Shown here: in pieces, positions 53,878-64,000 of the stretch
How positions within the stretch are numbered: the stretch's first letter is position 1
How the letters are laid out: every line of letters begins with the position of its first letter
From: Gautieria morchelliformis
Taxonomy: Eukaryota > Basidiomycota > Agaricomycetes > Gomphales > Gomphaceae
NCBI GenBank assembly: GCA_015179125.1
Contig: WHVA01000065.1
Location: 62,001 to 126,000, forward strand
Direction: 5' to 3'
DNA: 64,000 bases
Made by a program: the position numbers and the translations under genes
Notes under the pieces: model-generated
Told to the model about the DNA's origin: nothing
Databases searched by the model: none
Seen by the model: the letters and a program-made list of their open reading frames with translations, nothing else

Positions 53878-55377
53878 TTGATCTCACCCTACAACCGTAG
53901 GGAGAGGCACTCTCACCTAACGGTGAAAGCGATGGGAAAAAGGAAGGCGGTTCCGCGTGCCGCGGAACCTAATAGATGCACACAGTGCCTAATGGCTTCT
54001 AAGCCAACCACCACCATCGTCCTCATGGATGATGACCTTCCTCGCCTCCGCAAGGAATGGATGGAACGAATCACTGACCTAGTCAGTGGAATTCCATTAG
54101 AACTCCCGCCACTACAGGAGATCAACCATGAGATCAACCTCATCAATCCCAACAAACACATGCGGTATCGACTACCGAAGTGCCCCGAACATTTCCGAGA
54201 GGAACTGTCAGCTAAGATAGAACGATACACCACTGCAAAGTGGTGGATTCCAGCAGTCGCGCAGCAGGCTGTACCCATGCTGTGTGTGCCGAAAAAGAAC
54301 GGTACGTTACGAACCGTCTTCGATCTGCACCAGCAGAACGAGAACACGGTGAAGGATGTCACACCCTTCCTGGATCAAGATATCATCTTCAGTGACATGG
54401 CTCGCTGTCGGTATCCCACAAAACTCGATATGTCAGAAGCATACGAGCAGATCCCAATCCATCCAGATCATGTAGCAAAGACAGCCTTTGCAACGATCCT
54501 TGGCATGTTTAGGAGCCAGGTTATACAGATGGGAGACTGCAATGCCCCATTAATGTTCCAACGGCTGATGACAGCCATTTTCCGCGACTGCATAGGTCGC
54601 TTCATCCATGTATACATGGATGACATCTTCATTTTCTCGCTCTCGATACAAGAGCATGAAGAGCACCTCTACATTGTCTTTGACAGGCTGAGGAAGAACC
54701 ACCTTTTTCTGAGCAAGAAAAAGGTGGACCTCTATTCCATCCAAATGGAGTGTCTTGGCCACATCATCGATGGCCGAGGGGTACATGCCAACGAGGACAA
54801 GATGCAACACATCCGCAAGTGGCGTAGGCCGCGGACGTTCAACGATGTCCAGTGTTTCCTCGGGCTAGTACAGTATCTGGCACATTACATGCCAGATGTT
54901 AGTGCATACACCACCCCACTATCAGGCTGTGCATGTGGCAACCGTCCATTCGAATGGACCCCACTACTAGACAAATGCTGGCAAAGCATTAAGGCGTTGG
55001 CCTGTAAGGCCCCGATCCTGCATCCAGTAGACGCACGGTGCCCAGAGCCGATATGGGTATTCACCGATGGGTCAAAAGCCGGCGTCGGTGCAGTCTACGG
55101 CCAAGGCCCCAACTGGAAAACCTGTCGGCCGGCCAGCTTATTGTCAAAGAAGTTCAGTGTTGCTCAGCAACACTACCAGACTCACGAGCACGAGACAATC
55201 GTGGTGCTCGAGGCTCTCATGAAATGGGAGGACAAACTGCTGGGAGGAAGGTTCACCCTCATCACAGACCACAAAGGGCTCGAATACTTCAAGACCCAGA
55301 AGAGCCTATCTGACCGCCAGGTCAGATGGTGGGAGTTTCTCTCATGGTTCAACTTCTACACCGTGTTGACGGTGTAG
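53878..55377 (+). CDS. C: reverse transcriptase and RNase H segment
   Basis: Open for 499 codons. RT motifs: PKKNGTLRTVFDLHQQNENT, KLDMSEAYEQIPIHPDHVAK, QMGDCNAPLMFQRLMTAIF and the catalytic VYMDDIFIFS. Thumb and connection: MECLGHIIDGRGVHANEDK and FNDVQCFLGLVQYL. RNase H: WVFTDGSKAGVGAVYGQGP and LITDHKGLEYFKTQ. The frame ends prematurely in FNFYTVLTV because of a 4-nt deletion relative to copy A near 55363; the linker continues in another frame from 55370. RT itself shows no obvious lesion. Confidence 0.9.
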   Translation: MISPYNRRERHSHLTVKAMGKRKAVPRAAEPNRCTQCLMASKPTTTIVLMDDDLPRLRKEWMERITDLVSGIPLELPPLQEINHEINLINPNKHMRYRLPKCPEHFREELSAKIERYTTAKWWIPAVAQQAVPMLCVPKKNGTLRTVFDLHQQNENTVKDVTPFLDQDIIFSDMARCRYPTKLDMSEAYEQIPIHPDHVAKTAFATILGMFRSQVIQMGDCNAPLMFQRLMTAIFRDCIGRFIHVYMDDIFIFSLSIQEHEEHLYIVFDRLRKNHLFLSKKKVDLYSIQMECLGHIIDGRGVHANEDKMQHIRKWRRPRTFNDVQCFLGLVQYLAHYMPDVSAYTTPLSGCACGNRPFEWTPLLDKCWQSIKALACKAPILHPVDARCPEPIWVFTDGSKAGVGAVYGQGPNWKTCRPASLLSKKFSVAQQHYQTHEHETIVVLEALMKWEDKLLGGRFTLITDHKGLEYFKTQKSLSDRQVRWWEFLSWFNFYTVLTV

Positions 55378-55800
55378 AGAACAAGGTAGCAGACTGCCTG
55401 TCATGCTACTACAAGAGCGACACGAGTGATGACAATAACCCGGATCATGTCTTCGTGAATGCAGACCCACGTTTAGACCCAGACGGTGAGCTATTGCCCA
55501 CCGACCGATATATCGATCTGCGAGCAGCGGCGACAAGACGGTCTAAATGCCTCGCGGAGAAGACAGAGGCAAGAATAATGGAATCCACCACATTAAACGA
55601 GGGCTCACAAAAGCCCACAAGCATCGCTGCATCACGCGATGACAACGACGATGACATCAGAGTCATCGCCACAGGAAATGACGGCGCGCCCCTGCGCCGG
55701 ATCATGGAGCAGGGCATAAAGATCATGGCGCACCCAGACGCACACCCGAGATTCAGGATCTGGGACGGGATGATCTGGACAAAGAACCAGCTCAAGAGAG
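55370..55800 (+). pseudogene. C: linker between RNase H and integrase
   Basis: GVENKVADCLSCYYKSDTSD, then an acidic segment (SRDDNDDDIRVIATGNDG) and IRVIATGN..MEQGIKIM. It continues the RNase H end of copy A in the frame shifted by the 4-nt deletion and leads towards the integrase N-terminus. Confidence 0.75.
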
Positions 55801-57153
55801 ATGTCCTTGCCGTCCCGCTCTGTTATTCAGAGGGGAAGGAGGCTGATCGAAATCATCATCAATCAAGCACATCAGATAGTCGGTCACTATGGCCATCTGA
55901 AGACTTTGAACTACGTTCGAAGGTCATATTGGTGGCTGGGCATGAGCCTAGACATAGAGTCATTCTGCACATCATACGCGAAGTGCCAGATGATGAAAAC
56001 CGGGCCGCAACGGCCCAAAGGCCTACTACACAGCCTACCCATTCCGGATAGGCCATGGCAGTCGATTGGCATCGACTTCATGGGGCCCCTGCCCAAATCC
56101 AATGACTGTGACTACCTGATGGTAGTCATCGACCGTCTAACGTCACTCGTACACCTCGTCCCGACAACGACGAGCATGTCAGCCAAGGGAGTAGCCTGGC
56201 TGTTTCTGAAAGAGATCGTTCAACTCCATGGGGTTCCCAACTCCATCGTCTTGGATAGAGACTCGAAGTTCATGTCGATCTTTTGGCGTGAACTACAGCA
56301 ACTCAGGGGGACTAAGCTCCTCATGTCAACTGCCTTCCATCCCCAAACGGATGGAGTGACTGAGCGGGCAAACCACTCGATAGGACAGATATTGCGCGCC
56401 GTCATCAGAGATGATCAGAAGGATTGGGCATTAAAGTGCCCGATGGTTGAGGTCGCCCTCAACAGCAACGTCAGCGCAACCACAGGGTTTGCGCCCTTCG
56501 AGCTGAACCACGGCTATATGCCGCGGATAGATCTCCCCATAGCCGTGGACACCCCATTCAAAGGGGTATCCCGGTTCGCACATCAGGCAAGATGGAACCT
56601 GATGGCGGCACACGATGCAATCATAGAGCATCGAGTGACGCAAACGTTTCATGCAAACAAGAAACGTATGGCAAGCGACAGGTACGCAGCCAACAACCAT
56701 GTCTACCTCTCGACACAGAACCTAACTCTCCCAAAAGGAAGAGCCAGAAAACTAGTCCCACGGTACATCGGACCGTACCGCGTCATCGAAGCTCACAACG
56801 ACGTCTCAACGGTGACCCTTGAACTTCCCGACGAGCTGAAAAGCCATCGTATTTCACCGGTCTTTCATTCAAGCCTCGTACGACGAGACGAGGCTAACAA
56901 CGATGAATTATTCCCTCGTCGTGAGGCCAAGTCATTTTATGACTTTGGAGCGAATGATGACGAGGAGTGGCTCATCGACGATATTATCGCACATCAATGG
57001 ATAAACTCGATGGACCTGGAGTTCCAGGTCCGCTGGACCCTAGGCGACGTGACATAGGAACCCATGTCGTCATGCAAGGACCTTGAAGCCCTAGATAGCT
57101 ATCTAGAGCTTTGGGGGGTGAGCAAACCACGCGACCTCCCCAGATGCCGCTAG
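55801..57153 (+). pseudogene. C: integrase and chromodomain
   Basis: Zinc-binding segment HQIVGHYGHLKTLNYVRRSY..CQMMK, then catalytic D in IGIDFMGPLP, D in VLDRDSKF and E in DGVTERANHS, with 35 residues between the last two. A GPY/F-like module (RYIGPYRVIEAHNDVSTVTL) and PVFHSSLVRR follow. The chromodomain EEWLIDDIIAHQWINSMDLEF..VRW begins at about 56962 but meets TAG at 57055-57057, where tryptophan is expected (T-stop-EP). Beyond the stop the frame continues with LEALDSYLELWGV, the domain's last helix. A single G-to-A change would explain the stop. Confidence 0.9.
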
Positions 57154-57293
57154 ATGTGTCTGTCACGTGCATACCATGTGACGCGCCGGCCACGGCGTGG
57201 TTAAATTTTCGCCTCAGATCTTTCTGAGGGTGCATCGCTTCTTGGAAGCAACCACCATCATCTACCCATGAAGATGATGCCCCCAAAGATGGG

Positions 57294-59241
57294 ATGGACG
57301 TTGATCCGTCAATGTCCACGACGTGCACAACGGCCCCGAGACAGGGGGCCACAGACATCCTACAAGCTCCAGTCGACCAAGAGCACTGGATGATCATAGG
57401 ATGGGAAGACGCTCTGGCGATCGTTCATCCCAACAATTGTGCCACATGCGCAGACTACGCCGCGCACCTAAGGGCCGCGACAGGCACCCGCAAGGTCAAA
57501 TTGCGGGACGAGGACATCAGCGACGCCGTCGACGCGGCCTGGGGATGGCTCCTGAGAGGCATCACTCATGACGCGCAGGAGGAGCCCCTCCGGGACATCC
57601 ATGACCTCAAGAAGGAGGTCAAGGATCTGGAACACACGGTTGAAGACCACGACGACATGCTCGAAGCCGAGCGAGCCAAAATAAAAGGACTTGAGGAGCA
57701 GCTGAGCGCAGCGCAGCTCCAGCTCACATTCGCCCACGCAGCCTCAAAAAGGCCGCACCATGACCCAGCCATCATCACCTCACACGACGGCACCCTTGCC
57801 GGCGTGGGCAACATCGGGGCTAGTGTCCCGATTATCGGCACTGACCCCAACGACAACAACAACAGAGGGGCAGAGCGCACCTTCCGACACTGCGTACGGC
57901 GTCCCAGATGGATGGGAGTCCGACTCCTCCGTCTGGAAGACGTACAACCCAGGGAGGGCACGGCGGCTGGCAGAGCAGCCAAAAAAAGAAGCTCAAGAAA
58001 TTGCGCGGCACCCCCAACACCGTCAATGGGTTAGCCATTGCGAGGGAAAGCGCGATCGGCGCATACCTGGCGGCATCACTGTCGCACATGATCAATGACC
58101 CTGCCCTACAATGGCAGGTAGCACTGGTCGAGGCCCAGTACATCGGGCCTCACATGGTCCTGCCACCACCGGCAGGGACAGTTCACCCTCCCTACCCGGG
58201 GGAGGGGATGATCATACCACTCGGAGACCCACCGATCTCCGAGACAGGCCTCCTACCACACACGACCAGTAGGGAAGGCCTGGCAGCATCGTACTCAATG
58301 GTATGATGTCTGCCCGCTCGACAACCCACGCTTCGTTGAGCTCCTAGCGTGGGCGAAGGAAACGCCGCAACTCGCGCACACATGCGAGATGATCGGTGTG
58401 TTCAAACGCATCGAGCGCAAACAACGCGCTCGCAATCCCAAAAGGGATTGTCTCATGATAGTGGGCGGTACCCCGCATGACATCGCCGCCATCCTAAGGG
58501 GTTGGATACACAACCCCAAAGGAATCCCGTCTGCCATCCGTGATAATGTGGATGGAACCTTCAACCTAGACAACATGGACATCTGGATGTGGTTGAAGGC
58601 CCTTGCACCCTGTGTTGAAGGGGTCGCATCACCTCTCAAGTCGAGACTTCTCAACTTGTTCGGCTCGACCGACCAATGGTCGAGCTTCGTTGATGCCAGG
58701 GAATGCCTGACACCGTAGAGCACCAGCCTGAAGCTCTCCATCATGGGCCCATACCCCATGGGGGGCCAAGCTGGCCCCGACATCCCGCTCACCGAGATCA
58801 CGCAATGGCTGGCCCACTACACTGGGGTCACTCACGAGCGAGCAACGCGCACTGAACACTATGTTCAACGCAGCCTCACCAGCACGGCATTTAGTGCCGC
58901 CGCTCACGAGGGCCAACAAAAGGTCCTCGAGACCAGCCACATGAGGGCCGCAGTACCGCGACCTCTCACCCACGCTCAGCTCAATCAGGAGCTGGCACGC
59001 TTCCAGCCCCCTCCCAGACTGAGGATCCAGCTGTCGAGGCCATGCTCCGCGAGGATGCAGGCCCCATCACCCAAGCGGAAACCACCGCTAGTGGTGAGGC
59101 AAAATAGCCTCACCCAACCACCCCTGCAGATGCGGAGGTGCCCCGGAGGAGTCACGTGCTCCACCGGCCCCATACGACAACAATGTCATTGTATCGGAAA
59201 CATTCGAGGACTCCATCATGGATGACCTCTATGAGTCGTAG
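57294..59241 (+). pseudogene. C: third ORF after pol (coiled coil, unknown)
   Basis: Sense-strand coding region between pol and the 3' LTR, ancestral length about 640 residues. Starts MDVDPSMSTTCTTAPRQGA, then HPNNCATCADYAAHL (CX2C), a coiled coil (about residues 100-150: DIHDLKKEVKDLEHTVEDHD, IKGLEEQLSAAQLQL) and a polar segment with SDSSVWKTYNPGRARRL. Next come GLAIARESAIGAYLAASLSH, WYDVCPLDNPRFVELLAWAK, then a conserved-looking globular part (GVFKRIERKQ, LFGSTDQWSSFVDARECL, stop at 58716, IMGPYPMGGQAGPDIPLTEI), and an acidic end (ETFEDSIMDDLYES). Frames change at about 57850, 57985, 58290 and 59035. No signal peptide or transmembrane segment is visible, so it is not envelope-like. I do not recognise the family. 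Confidence 0.75.
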
Positions 59242-59275
59242 TTGGTCCCCTATAGTTGTCTATAGAGGGGGAGGG

Positions 59276-59489
59276 TGTAAATAACCTAGATACCATACAT
59301 GTATACTAGTTATTACATAATCCCAGTGGTCCCCTTAGGGGCCCACTGTATAGTTTATGCATGGGAACTGGTCAGTGGTTCCCATCGCATCTTACCCTTA
59401 CACTGTCACTACGTAGCATCAGAATACCACACATTGGTCAAGTTCTGTCATGCTCTTGTGGCTTAAGGCTTAAGATATACATCTTTACA
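59276..59489 (+). repeat. 3' LTR of C
   Basis: 214 bp, preceded by AGAGGGGGAGGG and followed by ATCTG. Near-identical to the 5' LTR. Confidence 0.95.
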
Positions 59490-62257
59490 ATCTGCCCTTC
59501 GCTGTCTCCGCATGGCGCTCCAGTCCTTTTCGTCAAAAAGAAGGATGGATCTCTCCGCCTCTGCGTTGATTTCCACAGACTCAACGCCCTCACCAAGAAG
59601 GACAAATATCCACTTCCGTGCATTTCCAACCTCCTCGATACTCCCCACAGAGCGAAGATCTACACCAAAATCGACCTCCGGCAGGCTTATCACCTTGTCC
59701 GCATCCGGGAAGGTGACGAGTGGAAAACCACTTTCCGCACCCGCTACGGTGCTTTTGAGTGGGTCATCATGCCTTTTGGTCTAACCAACACTCCTACTGC
59801 TTTTCAGCGATTTATGAACGATGTATTTTCTGACCTCCTCGATGTATGCATTCTAGTCTACATTGACAACATCCTCATCTATTCCAACACACCGGAAGAA
59901 CATCGGGAACATGTCCACAAAGTACTCCGCCGCCTACGCAAACACCACCTCTACGTAAAAGCAGAGAAATGCGAATGGCATTGCGACACGGTCGAACACC
60001 TAGGCTACATCCTCTATCCAACAGGTCTTACCATGGCAGGGGACAAAGTCAAGGCAATTCAAGAATGGCCGGAACCCTGACGTGTTAAGGATGTGCAGTC
60101 TTTCCTTGGCTTCGCCAACTTTTACCGGTGTTTCATTTATAACTTTTCCGACATTACTGTTCCACTCATGCGTCTCACCAGGCAGGGTGCTCCATGTAAC
60201 TTCACTCTGGAATGCCATTCCGCATTTGAAGCCCTCAAAGCGGCCTTCACTATGGCTCCTATACTCGGTTTCTGGATTCCTGATGCCCAACTTGTACTCG
60301 AAACCGACGCTTCCGACTACGCACTAGCTGCCATCCTTTCAATCACTTCCCCCGATGACGGAGAAATTCATCCGATTGCCTTTCATTCCTGCACCTTTTC
60401 CGCCCCAGAACTCAACTACGATGTCCATGATAAGGAACTACTTGCGATCTTCGAAGCCTTCAAAATTTGGCGACACTACCTCGAAGGTCCAACTTATCCG
60501 ATCGATGTTGTAACGGATCATAAAAACCTTGAGTATTTTGCAACTACTAAGATTTTGACTTGTCGTCAAGTCCGCTGGTCTGTATATCTCTCACAGTTCA
60601 ATATGGTGATCCGCTTCCACCCCGGAAAGCTCGGAGCAAAACCCAACGCACTCACTAGATGTTGGGACGTCTACCCAAAAGAGGGAAGTAGCGACTATGT
60701 TCCGCCCAGTATTCTCGACTGAGCAGCTGGCATCGTCCCTGCATGCCACAGCATTGCAATTTCCGCTACTCCGCACCTCAATCATTATGGACACCGAGTC
60801 TCTCCATTCCGACATCCGTTCCGCACTTCGTTCTGACCCCATCTCTGCAACCCACCTCGATGATCCAACCAGTCCTGGATGGTCCCTCGACTCCAACGGA
60901 TTTCTCCGCTACAAGTCCTGGATCTACATTCCAGACACCAACAATCTACGACTTCGCATACTCCAGCAAAGCCACGATCACCTGCTCTCAGGGCACCAAG
61001 GCCAAAACAAGACCCTCGACATAATCCAACGTACTTACACTTTGCCACCTCTCCGCACGATGGTCCAAGACTATTGCAAGTCATGCACCACCTGTATGCG
61101 CGCCAAGCCCCAACGTCACAAACCCTATGGGCTCCTAAAGCAACTTCCGATCCCAGAACAACCATGGAATTCGATATCCATGGACTTCATTGAGAAACTT
61201 CCTAAGTCATCCGGCTATGATACCATTCTAGTTATCGTTGACCGCCTCACAAAGCAGTCTATCTTTATTCCGACTTACGACACCATCATTTCTGCCCAGC
61301 TCACACAGCTCTTCGTGCTCCACACCTTTTCCAAGCACGGAATCCCCTCCCATGTCACTTCCGACCGTGGATCAGAATTCGTCCTTTTTCCGCACACTCG
61401 GCAAGGCTCTCGACATGAAACTCCACTTCACTTCCGGTTATCATCCCGAAGGTGACGTACAAACAGAACATACTAATCAGACTCTCGAGCAGTACCTCCA
61501 TGTCTATTGCAACTACCAACACAGCAACTGGTCCGACCTCCTTCCGCTCATGGAATTTGCCTACAACAATGCGCCTTCAGCCACCACCGGAATTTCGCCC
61601 TTCTACCCCAACAAAGGCTACCACCCGAACCTCGCCATCCACCCTGAACACGACCTCGCCTCTGCCAGAGCCTGAGATTTTGTTGTGGAACTCAATGACC
61701 TACACCAGCACCTCTGAGAGAACATTTCTGCTGCCCAAAAGAGATACCAAACTTCTGCCAATCGGAAACGCCTTCCGCAACCGGCATTTGAGATAGGCGA
61801 CAAAGTCTTTGTCAAAGCTGAAAAATTCCGCACCACTCGTCCCTTGAAGAAGCTCTCTGAAAAATACCTTGGCCCTTATGAGATCATCGCTAAGGCTGGC
61901 AGTTGTTCTTTCACCCTCAGACTTCCTGACAATATGCGCGCAGTACACCCGGTATTCCACGTCTCCATGCTTGAGCCTGCAGTTCCGAATACAATTCCGA
62001 ATCAAGAACAACCTCCACCTCCGCCAGTGATCATCAATGGAGAACCGGAATATGAGATCTCGGAAATTCTCAACTCCAAGCTCGACAGACGATACCACTG
62101 CCAACTCCAGTACCTGGTCAAGTGGGCAGGCTATGAAAACACTGACGAAGAGACTTCCTGGATTTCTGCCACGGAACTAGATCACGCCTCTGACCTCGTC
62201 TCTGATTTTCACAAGACATATCCTGACAAGCCCGACCCCATTTCCGTGCCATAGTCA
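59490..62257 (+). pseudogene. B2 pol, part 4: RT to chromodomain
   Basis: Resumes after element C with [22 protein letters not shown] has [11 protein letters not shown] and [10 protein letters not shown] intact, but the catalytic motif reads YIDN (AAC at 59868-59870) instead of YIDD. TGA at 60078 replaces CGA of B1. RNase H (TDASDYALAAIL) is followed by a 20-nt deletion near 60698, and the SAPR array is absent. Integrase: a 5-nt deletion near 61383, GYHPEGDVQTEHTNQ with the catalytic E kept, then TGA at 61673 and 61715, both CGA in B1. The chromodomain (61990-62254) is open: EYEISEIL..YLVKWAGYENTDE. Confidence 0.92.
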
Positions 62258-62383
62258 TTTCCACGATCATTTCCGACACCCTCATTGATTCTTACAGTTC
62301 TCAAGTTACATGTCAAATCCGATTAATTTCCGTTACGCTATTTTCTGACACTCCAAGAAATTATTTACAAGTACTTTCGACCC

Positions 62384-63924
62384 CTACTCCTCCCTCATCG
62401 TTTCCGCCTTGCCCTCATTCACCGCTTCCGACTCTTCTTCCGCATGTCCCACCTCAACAGTCACCAACTCTGTTTCCACCCTTTCCCTCGTTTCCACCCT
62501 TTCCCTCGTTTCCACCCTTTCCCTCATTTCCACCCTTTCCCTCGTTTCCGCCCTCGTGCTCGAACCCGCTTCCGCCCCATTTCCCTGCTCCTGCAGTCGT
62601 GCGCTCATTTGATCCCAGACTACGTCGTTCTGCCATCACATTTCCCGGGTCAACTGTTCCCGGACTGTGGACATCACAGTCATCTGGTTCTGAATTGACA
62701 GAACCTGATGCGGCTGAATTTCCGCCATGTCCAGCATGATATCCAGGATCTTGCCTTGTGTTTTCCGCATAGCCCTCAATGACCCGGCAATGTCGGTAAG
62801 GGGATACGACATGGTAAAGCAGTTTAGGACCGCTGCCTCCGAGTTTCCAGTTACCGGAAACGCTTCTGCCGACTTTTCTCCGCTCAGTCCTGGTTTCGAC
62901 TTAGGGGTTTCAGGCCCCTCGGTCTCAACCTTTTGCCTTTTCCGTTCCACCCTCGCAGCACATCCGTCCATGACGCAGCACCTCTTCTTGTCCCAGCACT
63001 GCTCGCAGGATGTTTCCCGTGGATTTTTGGACCACATGCAATCCAGCCCTTTTGACTGGCATGGGTCGCACGGGGCCTTCTCTTCTTTGTCGTCCCTTGT
63101 TTTCCACTTTTTTGTAGTGGGATTCTCTGGTCCCAACTCCCGCAACTCCAGCATCCGGGTGTAAATAACCTGTGTATCTACATGTACAATAGTTATTACA
63201 TAATCCCAGTGGGCCCCTTAGGGACCCACTGTATAGTTTATGCGTGGGAACCGGCCAGCGGTCCCCATCGCATCTTACTCTTACCTGTCACTACGTAGCA
63301 TTCAGAATACCACTCATTGGTCAAGTTCTGTAGTGCCCTTGTGATACAAGGTTCTAAGATCGACATCCTTTACACCGGGCCAGCTTGTTCTTCCTGGCCT
63401 TTTGGAACTCATCTGCCCTCCGTTTTCGTTCTGCAACAACGTTCAGTGCAGGGGCAACTTCTTTTTGTTTCCCCTTGCCCTCTGGGGACAGCATACTTTC
63501 CACCGTGCTCTCCGAGTCTGATTTGGACTCGGATTCAACGATTTTCTAGAAGGCTTTTCCGTTAATTCCTGGAACCCTCTGCATAATGTTTCCGACTCAC
63601 CCGTTGCCTTGCTACCTTCTCCTCCGCGGCCTTGTCCTCCGCAGCTTTTTTGGCCATGTCCCGTTTCCACTTCTCCTCGCGGAGATGCACCTCCTCCTCG
63701 CGGCGTTCATGGTCTTTCTTCTCCTTCTCTTTCGGTTCCTGGTCCCAGTGTTCTTTCTCCTTGCACTCCTTCACCTTGCGCTCCTCCTCCAGGTGCTCTT
63801 TCTCTTTCCGCGCAGCTTCCTCGGCCGCTTGTTTTTCCGCCAGCTCCTTCTGCGCAAGCATGTTGTCGAAATGTTTTTTCATCTCAGAGCTGGACATTTT
63901 GGAGAAGTTGAGTTGGGAGCTCAT
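62384..63924 (-). pseudogene. Antisense gene of B2: coiled coil plus Zn2Cys6-like cluster
   Basis: Second copy of the gene at 18503-19759. ATG at 63924: MSSQLNFSKMSSSEMKKHFD, then a coiled coil of E/K repeats to about 63610, a frameshift near 63570 and a Ser/Glu linker. Solo LTR insertion (63160-63374) interrupts within the sequence before MLELRELGPENP. The cysteine cluster CDPCQSKGLDC...CEQCWDKKRCC (63070-62975) fits CX2CX6CX10CX2CX6C with no stop inside. A C-terminal helical region follows (NQMTVMSTVREQLTREM, then TGA at about 62633) and the end has six-residue repeats (RERVET) from an 18-bp tandem array. Both copies keep the same architecture and frame despite independent lesions. Confidence 0.82.
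63160..63374 (+). repeat. Solo LTR of Gy-C
   Basis: 215 bp, TGTAAATAACC...ATCCTTTACA, with target duplication CCGGG (63155-63159 and 63375-63379). Clearly related to the LTRs of C, with several differences, so it comes from a separate insertion. It disrupts the antisense gene of B2. Confidence 0.93.
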
Positions 63925-64000
63925 GTTGGATTGAGACGAAGACGTGTTTCTCTTCCCGCCTATCTTTCAAACTCCGACGTGTTTGTTCACAAGTCACGTG

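Larger units (their letters stand above)
50466..59489 (+). mobile_element. Complete Gy-C chromovirus C with third ORF
   Basis: 9024 bp. LTRs of 214 bp each start TGTAAATAACC and end CATCTTTACA; target duplication ATCTG (50461-50465 and 59490-59494). Order: gag with a long coiled coil, zinc knuckle and protease, RT, RNase H, integrase, chromodomain, then an extra sense ORF region of about 1.95 kb, a polypurine tract (AGAGGGGGAGGG) and the 3' LTR. The LTRs are near-identical, so the insertion is comparatively young, yet gag, pol and the third ORF contain stops and frameshifts. It sits in the RT of B2. Confidence 0.93.
46407..64000 (+). mobile_element. Gy-B chromovirus B2, interrupted; runs off the window
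   Basis: Second copy of the B1 family. 5' LTR 46407-47065, gag 47099-48475, pol in pieces (48502-48904, 49403-49804, 50368-50465, 59490-62254), antisense gene 62384-63924. The 3' LTR lies beyond 64000. Insertions: LTR-F (48905-49402), LTR-G (49805-50367), element C (50466-59489) and a Gy-C solo LTR (63160-63374). The polypurine tract and 3' target duplication cannot be seen; the 5' flank is CCTCT. Confidence 0.93.

Noticed and set aside
57294-59241. Envelope gene in the env position of element C
   Set aside because: No signal peptide, no hydrophobic membrane segment and no cleavage motif; coiled coil and acidic tail instead.
1-64000. tRNA or rRNA genes
   Set aside because: No cloverleaf-like arrangement with A and B boxes and no rRNA core sequence was recognised by eye; a tRNAscan-SE and Infernal run would be needed to exclude short ones.

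Overview
This is a transposon graveyard from a filamentous fungus, most likely a basidiomycete of the Agaricomycetes. The main evidence is one host-type gene (a 12-exon MFS transporter with GT-AG introns of about 44-66 nt), Ty3/gypsy chromoviruses with C-terminal chromodomains, Ty1/copia relics and a Tad1-like LINE. I recognise no rRNA, tRNA, bacterial operon or CRISPR array. Family names used below (Gy-B, Gy-C, LTR-F and so on) are my own labels.

Layout. 1-1980: no recognisable gene. 2052-4176 (+): MFS transporter. 4560-9303: shattered old gypsy copies (Gy-E integrase, gag and protease scraps; Gy-D gag) and a Gy-B solo LTR. 9304-24867 (-): a Gy-C copy ('A'), running from its 5' LTR at 24666-24867 down through gag, protease, RT and RNase H. 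It is cut by three later insertions: a complete Gy-B element (B1, 12357-20541), a Gy-B solo LTR (20747-21967, itself cut by solo LTR-F) and solo LTR-I (23794-24547). 24868-35150 (+): a broken LINE, interrupted by an LTR-H copy that carries a MITE, and by about 5.5 kb of other sequence. Further LTR-H copies lie at 32395 and 35153. 36420-38485 (-): an uncharacterised, probably damaged gene, followed by palindromes and a Mutator-like MITE. 40009-46375 (-): remains of two or three copia elements. 46407 to the window end (+): a second Gy-B copy (B2), cut by LTR-F (48905), LTR-G (49805), a complete 9-kb Gy-C element (50466-59489) and a Gy-C solo LTR (63160).

How the parts relate. Most insertions are bounded by directly visible 5-bp target-site duplications, so their order can be read. 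B1 went into copy A. Element C went into the pol gene of B2, and a C-type solo LTR went into the extra gene of B2. B1 has an uninterrupted 1230-codon pol but a gag full of stops; B2 has an intact gag but a broken pol.

Most notable. (1) Both Gy-B copies carry, between pol and the 3' LTR and on the opposite strand, a gene of about 418 codons encoding a charged coiled coil plus a cysteine cluster that fits the fungal Zn2Cys6 spacing. (2) Element C carries a third, sense-strand coiled-coil ORF after pol. (3) The Gy-B primer-binding site is complementary to the predicted 5' end of the element's own RNA, as in Tf1 self-priming. (4) The Gy-B gag-pol junction has a seven-A run, a stop codon and a conserved hairpin whose loop contains the pol-frame stop.
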